64,000 nucleotides of DNA from the NCBI RefSeq assembly GCF_022807975.1, contig NZ_CP094358.1, positions 1,612,001-1,676,000 on the forward strand, given 5' to 3'. The notes beneath the pieces are model-generated. The model ran no database searches. It was not told the DNA's origin and saw only the letters and a list, made by a program, of their open reading frames with translations. Made by a program: the position numbers and the translations under genes. Below, one piece after another: positions 62,825 to 64,000 of this stretch (positions are counted from its first letter, which is position 1; each line of letters begins with the position of its first letter). Source of the DNA: Abyssalbus ytuae. Lineage in GTDB: Bacteria > Bacteroidota > Bacteroidia > Flavobacteriales > Flavobacteriaceae.

Positions 62825-63856
62825 TTAGTTCATTTCCCCCCTTAAAGATGTTTCAAATATAGTTTTGAACACTTTTATTTCTATTTGGGCCCCCAACATG
62901 TACATTAATTTAGCAATTGCGGCTTCTGTTGTTATATCATTACCACTTATTACTCCTGCCTTTTTTAAACATGTACTGGTTTCATATTTTCCCATCATTA
63001 CACTACCTTTCGGGCATTGAGTTATATTAACTACTATTTTTCCTGCTTTAATTGAGTTTTTTACCATATTTATAAACCATTCACTTGTGGGGGCATTGCC
63101 TACTCCATAGGTTTCCAGCACAATAGCTTTAATCTTTTCATTGGTAAATACGGAGGTTAAAAAACTTTCATTTATTCCCGGAAACAACTTAACCAGCGCT
63201 ATATTGTTTTCTAATTGCTTATGAACAACTAATTTTTTCTTTCTGTCAGGTTTTAAAAGGTAATCTTTGTTTATTTTTAAATGCACACCACTTTCTGCTA
63301 TAGGTGGATAATTTGGTGAAGAAAATGCTTCAAATTGTTCAGCATTTAATTTTGTAGTCCGGTTGCCCCTGTATAGTTTATACTCAAAATACAAACAAAC
63401 TTCATTTATTACTGAAATACCTTTTTCTTTTAAAGAAGCTAATTGTATTGAGGTAATTAAGTTTTCTTTGGCATCGGTCCTAAGATCGCCTATTGGTAAT
63501 TGTGAGCCTGTAAATATTACAGGTTTACATAAATTTTCCAGCATAAAACTTATAGCCGAGGCAGTATAACTCATTGTATCACTTCCATGCAACACTACAA
63601 AACCATCAAAATTTTCATATTCGGCTTCAATAATTTCTACTATTTTAACCCAATCTTCCGTATCCATATTGGAGGAATCTATCGGATCCTGAAATGAAAT
63701 GGTTTTAAGATTACAGTCTAAATGTGTTAATTCGGGAATATTATTTGAAATTTCATCAAAATTGAAGGCCTTTAAAGCTCCTGTTTCAAAATCCTTAATC
63801 ATTCCAATGGTTCCCCCGGTGTATATGATAAGTATACTAGATTTTGCTTTTGTCAT
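62825..63856 (-). CDS. ansA: Type I (cytoplasmic) L-asparaginase
   Basis: This encodes 343 residues of the enzyme that hydrolyses L-asparagine to aspartate and ammonia. The first catalytic Thr is in IYTGGTIGM (about residues 11-19). The second, GSDTMSYTASAISFMLE (about 86-104), holds the conserved Thr-Asp pair. There is no signal peptide, consistent with type I. The C-terminal allosteric domain has GNAPTSEWF and the final small helical part. Its ATG lies inside the 3' end of the preceding gene, so the two are co-translated. Confidence 0.93.
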   Translation of the reverse strand: MTKAKSSILIIYTGGTIGMIKDFETGALKAFNFDEISNNIPELTHLDCNLKTISFQDPIDSSNMDTEDWVKIVEIIEAEYENFDGFVVLHGSDTMSYTASAISFMLENLCKPVIFTGSQLPIGDLRTDAKENLITSIQLASLKEKGISVINEVCLYFEYKLYRGNRTTKLNAEQFEAFSSPNYPPIAESGVHLKINKDYLLKPDRKKKLVVHKQLENNIALVKLFPGINESFLTSVFTNEKIKAIVLETYGVGNAPTSEWFINMVKNSIKAGKIVVNITQCPKGSVMMGKYETSTCLKKAGVISGNDITTEAAIAKLMYMLGAQIEIKVFKTIFETSLRGEMN

Positions 63857-64000
63857 ACTTCAACTTATTAACCACAGGGTTTGCATACATTGCTAAAAAA
63901 TTTTGTAACGCAACTTCATTTTCAGTATCTACTCTCCTTTCTATCCTTCTTTCAAACTGACGTTTTTCTTTTTCTGTATATTTATCACTAAACCTTTCGG
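63837..64000 (-). CDS. Partial gene upstream of ansA, C-terminal part
   Basis: On the minus strand an open frame enters at the window edge and ends at a TAG (complement of 63837-63839), 20 bp inside the ansA gene. It encodes about 54 residues: ERFSDKYTEKEKRQFERRI, then VDTENEVALQNFLAMYANP and VVNKLKYDKSKI. It is highly charged and helical. I do not recognise the family; an acyltransferase C-terminus is possible but only a guess. The overlap with ansA suggests an operon. Confidence 0.5.
   Translation of the reverse strand, partial: ERFSDKYTEKEKRQFERRIERRVDTENEVALQNFLAMYANPVVNKLKYDKSKI

Overview
The window is AT-rich chromosomal DNA from a member of the Bacteroidota, most likely a marine or soil Flavobacteriaceae. 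The evidence is the gene content: an alternative complex III (ActA-F) locus joined to an aa3-type cytochrome oxidase, a DUF2723/GT117 protein, a DUF5686 protein, PorT-like and SPOR proteins, Bacteroidota-type RHS proteins, and the -33/-7 promoter form TTG-N18/19-TAnnTTTG seen before actA and rplM. No rRNA, CRISPR array, prophage or complete insertion sequence was seen. Two tRNAs are present (Gln-TTG and Ser-GGA).

Layout. (1) 1-760: the 3' end of pckA and its terminator. (2) 760-17300: an accessory RHS polymorphic-toxin island, read on the minus strand. From its promoter-proximal (right) end it holds a frameshifted tail-fibre-like gene, a 1247-residue SpvB/YD-repeat secreted protein, a 1657-residue RHS protein with a variable C-terminal tip, and a small putative immunity gene. 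Distal to these come a detached RHS tip with a membrane immunity candidate, then three more RHS scraps. Between the scraps sit a RelE/ParE toxin-antitoxin pair and a gene of unknown function with a decayed heptad minisatellite. Four copies of a roughly 220-bp repeat separate these modules. (3) 17351-29025: actA-B-C-D-E-F-cox2-cox1, one long minus-strand respiratory operon carrying electrons from quinol to oxygen. (4) 29249-34259: a SPOR protein, then rimP-nusA-infB on the minus strand. (5) 34423-45463: universal stress protein, tRNA-Gln, GT117, a deacetylase, an atypical thioredoxin, a phosphoesterase, CutC and DNA polymerase I. (6) 46164-50375: a ribosomal and translation run, rplM-rpsI, rpsB, tsf, pyrH, frr. 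(7) 50469-64000: DUF5686 protein, RND/MMPL transporter, asnS, rpoN, a membrane protein, a PorT-like protein, an ExbB/ExbD-type energy-transduction operon, tRNA-Ser and type I asparaginase.

Most of the window is ordinary housekeeping DNA. The unusual part is 1-17 kb. The detached tip at 5-6.5 kb shares a 218-bp tract with the complete rhs gene at about 97.7% identity (5 mismatches counted by eye), with an abrupt end to the similarity. Each module is bounded by the same repeat, and a 40-bp palindrome resembling IS3-family ends lies just 3' of both immunity candidates. Together these suggest a tip-switching or cassette-accumulating RHS array. That is an inference from layout and needs comparative data.
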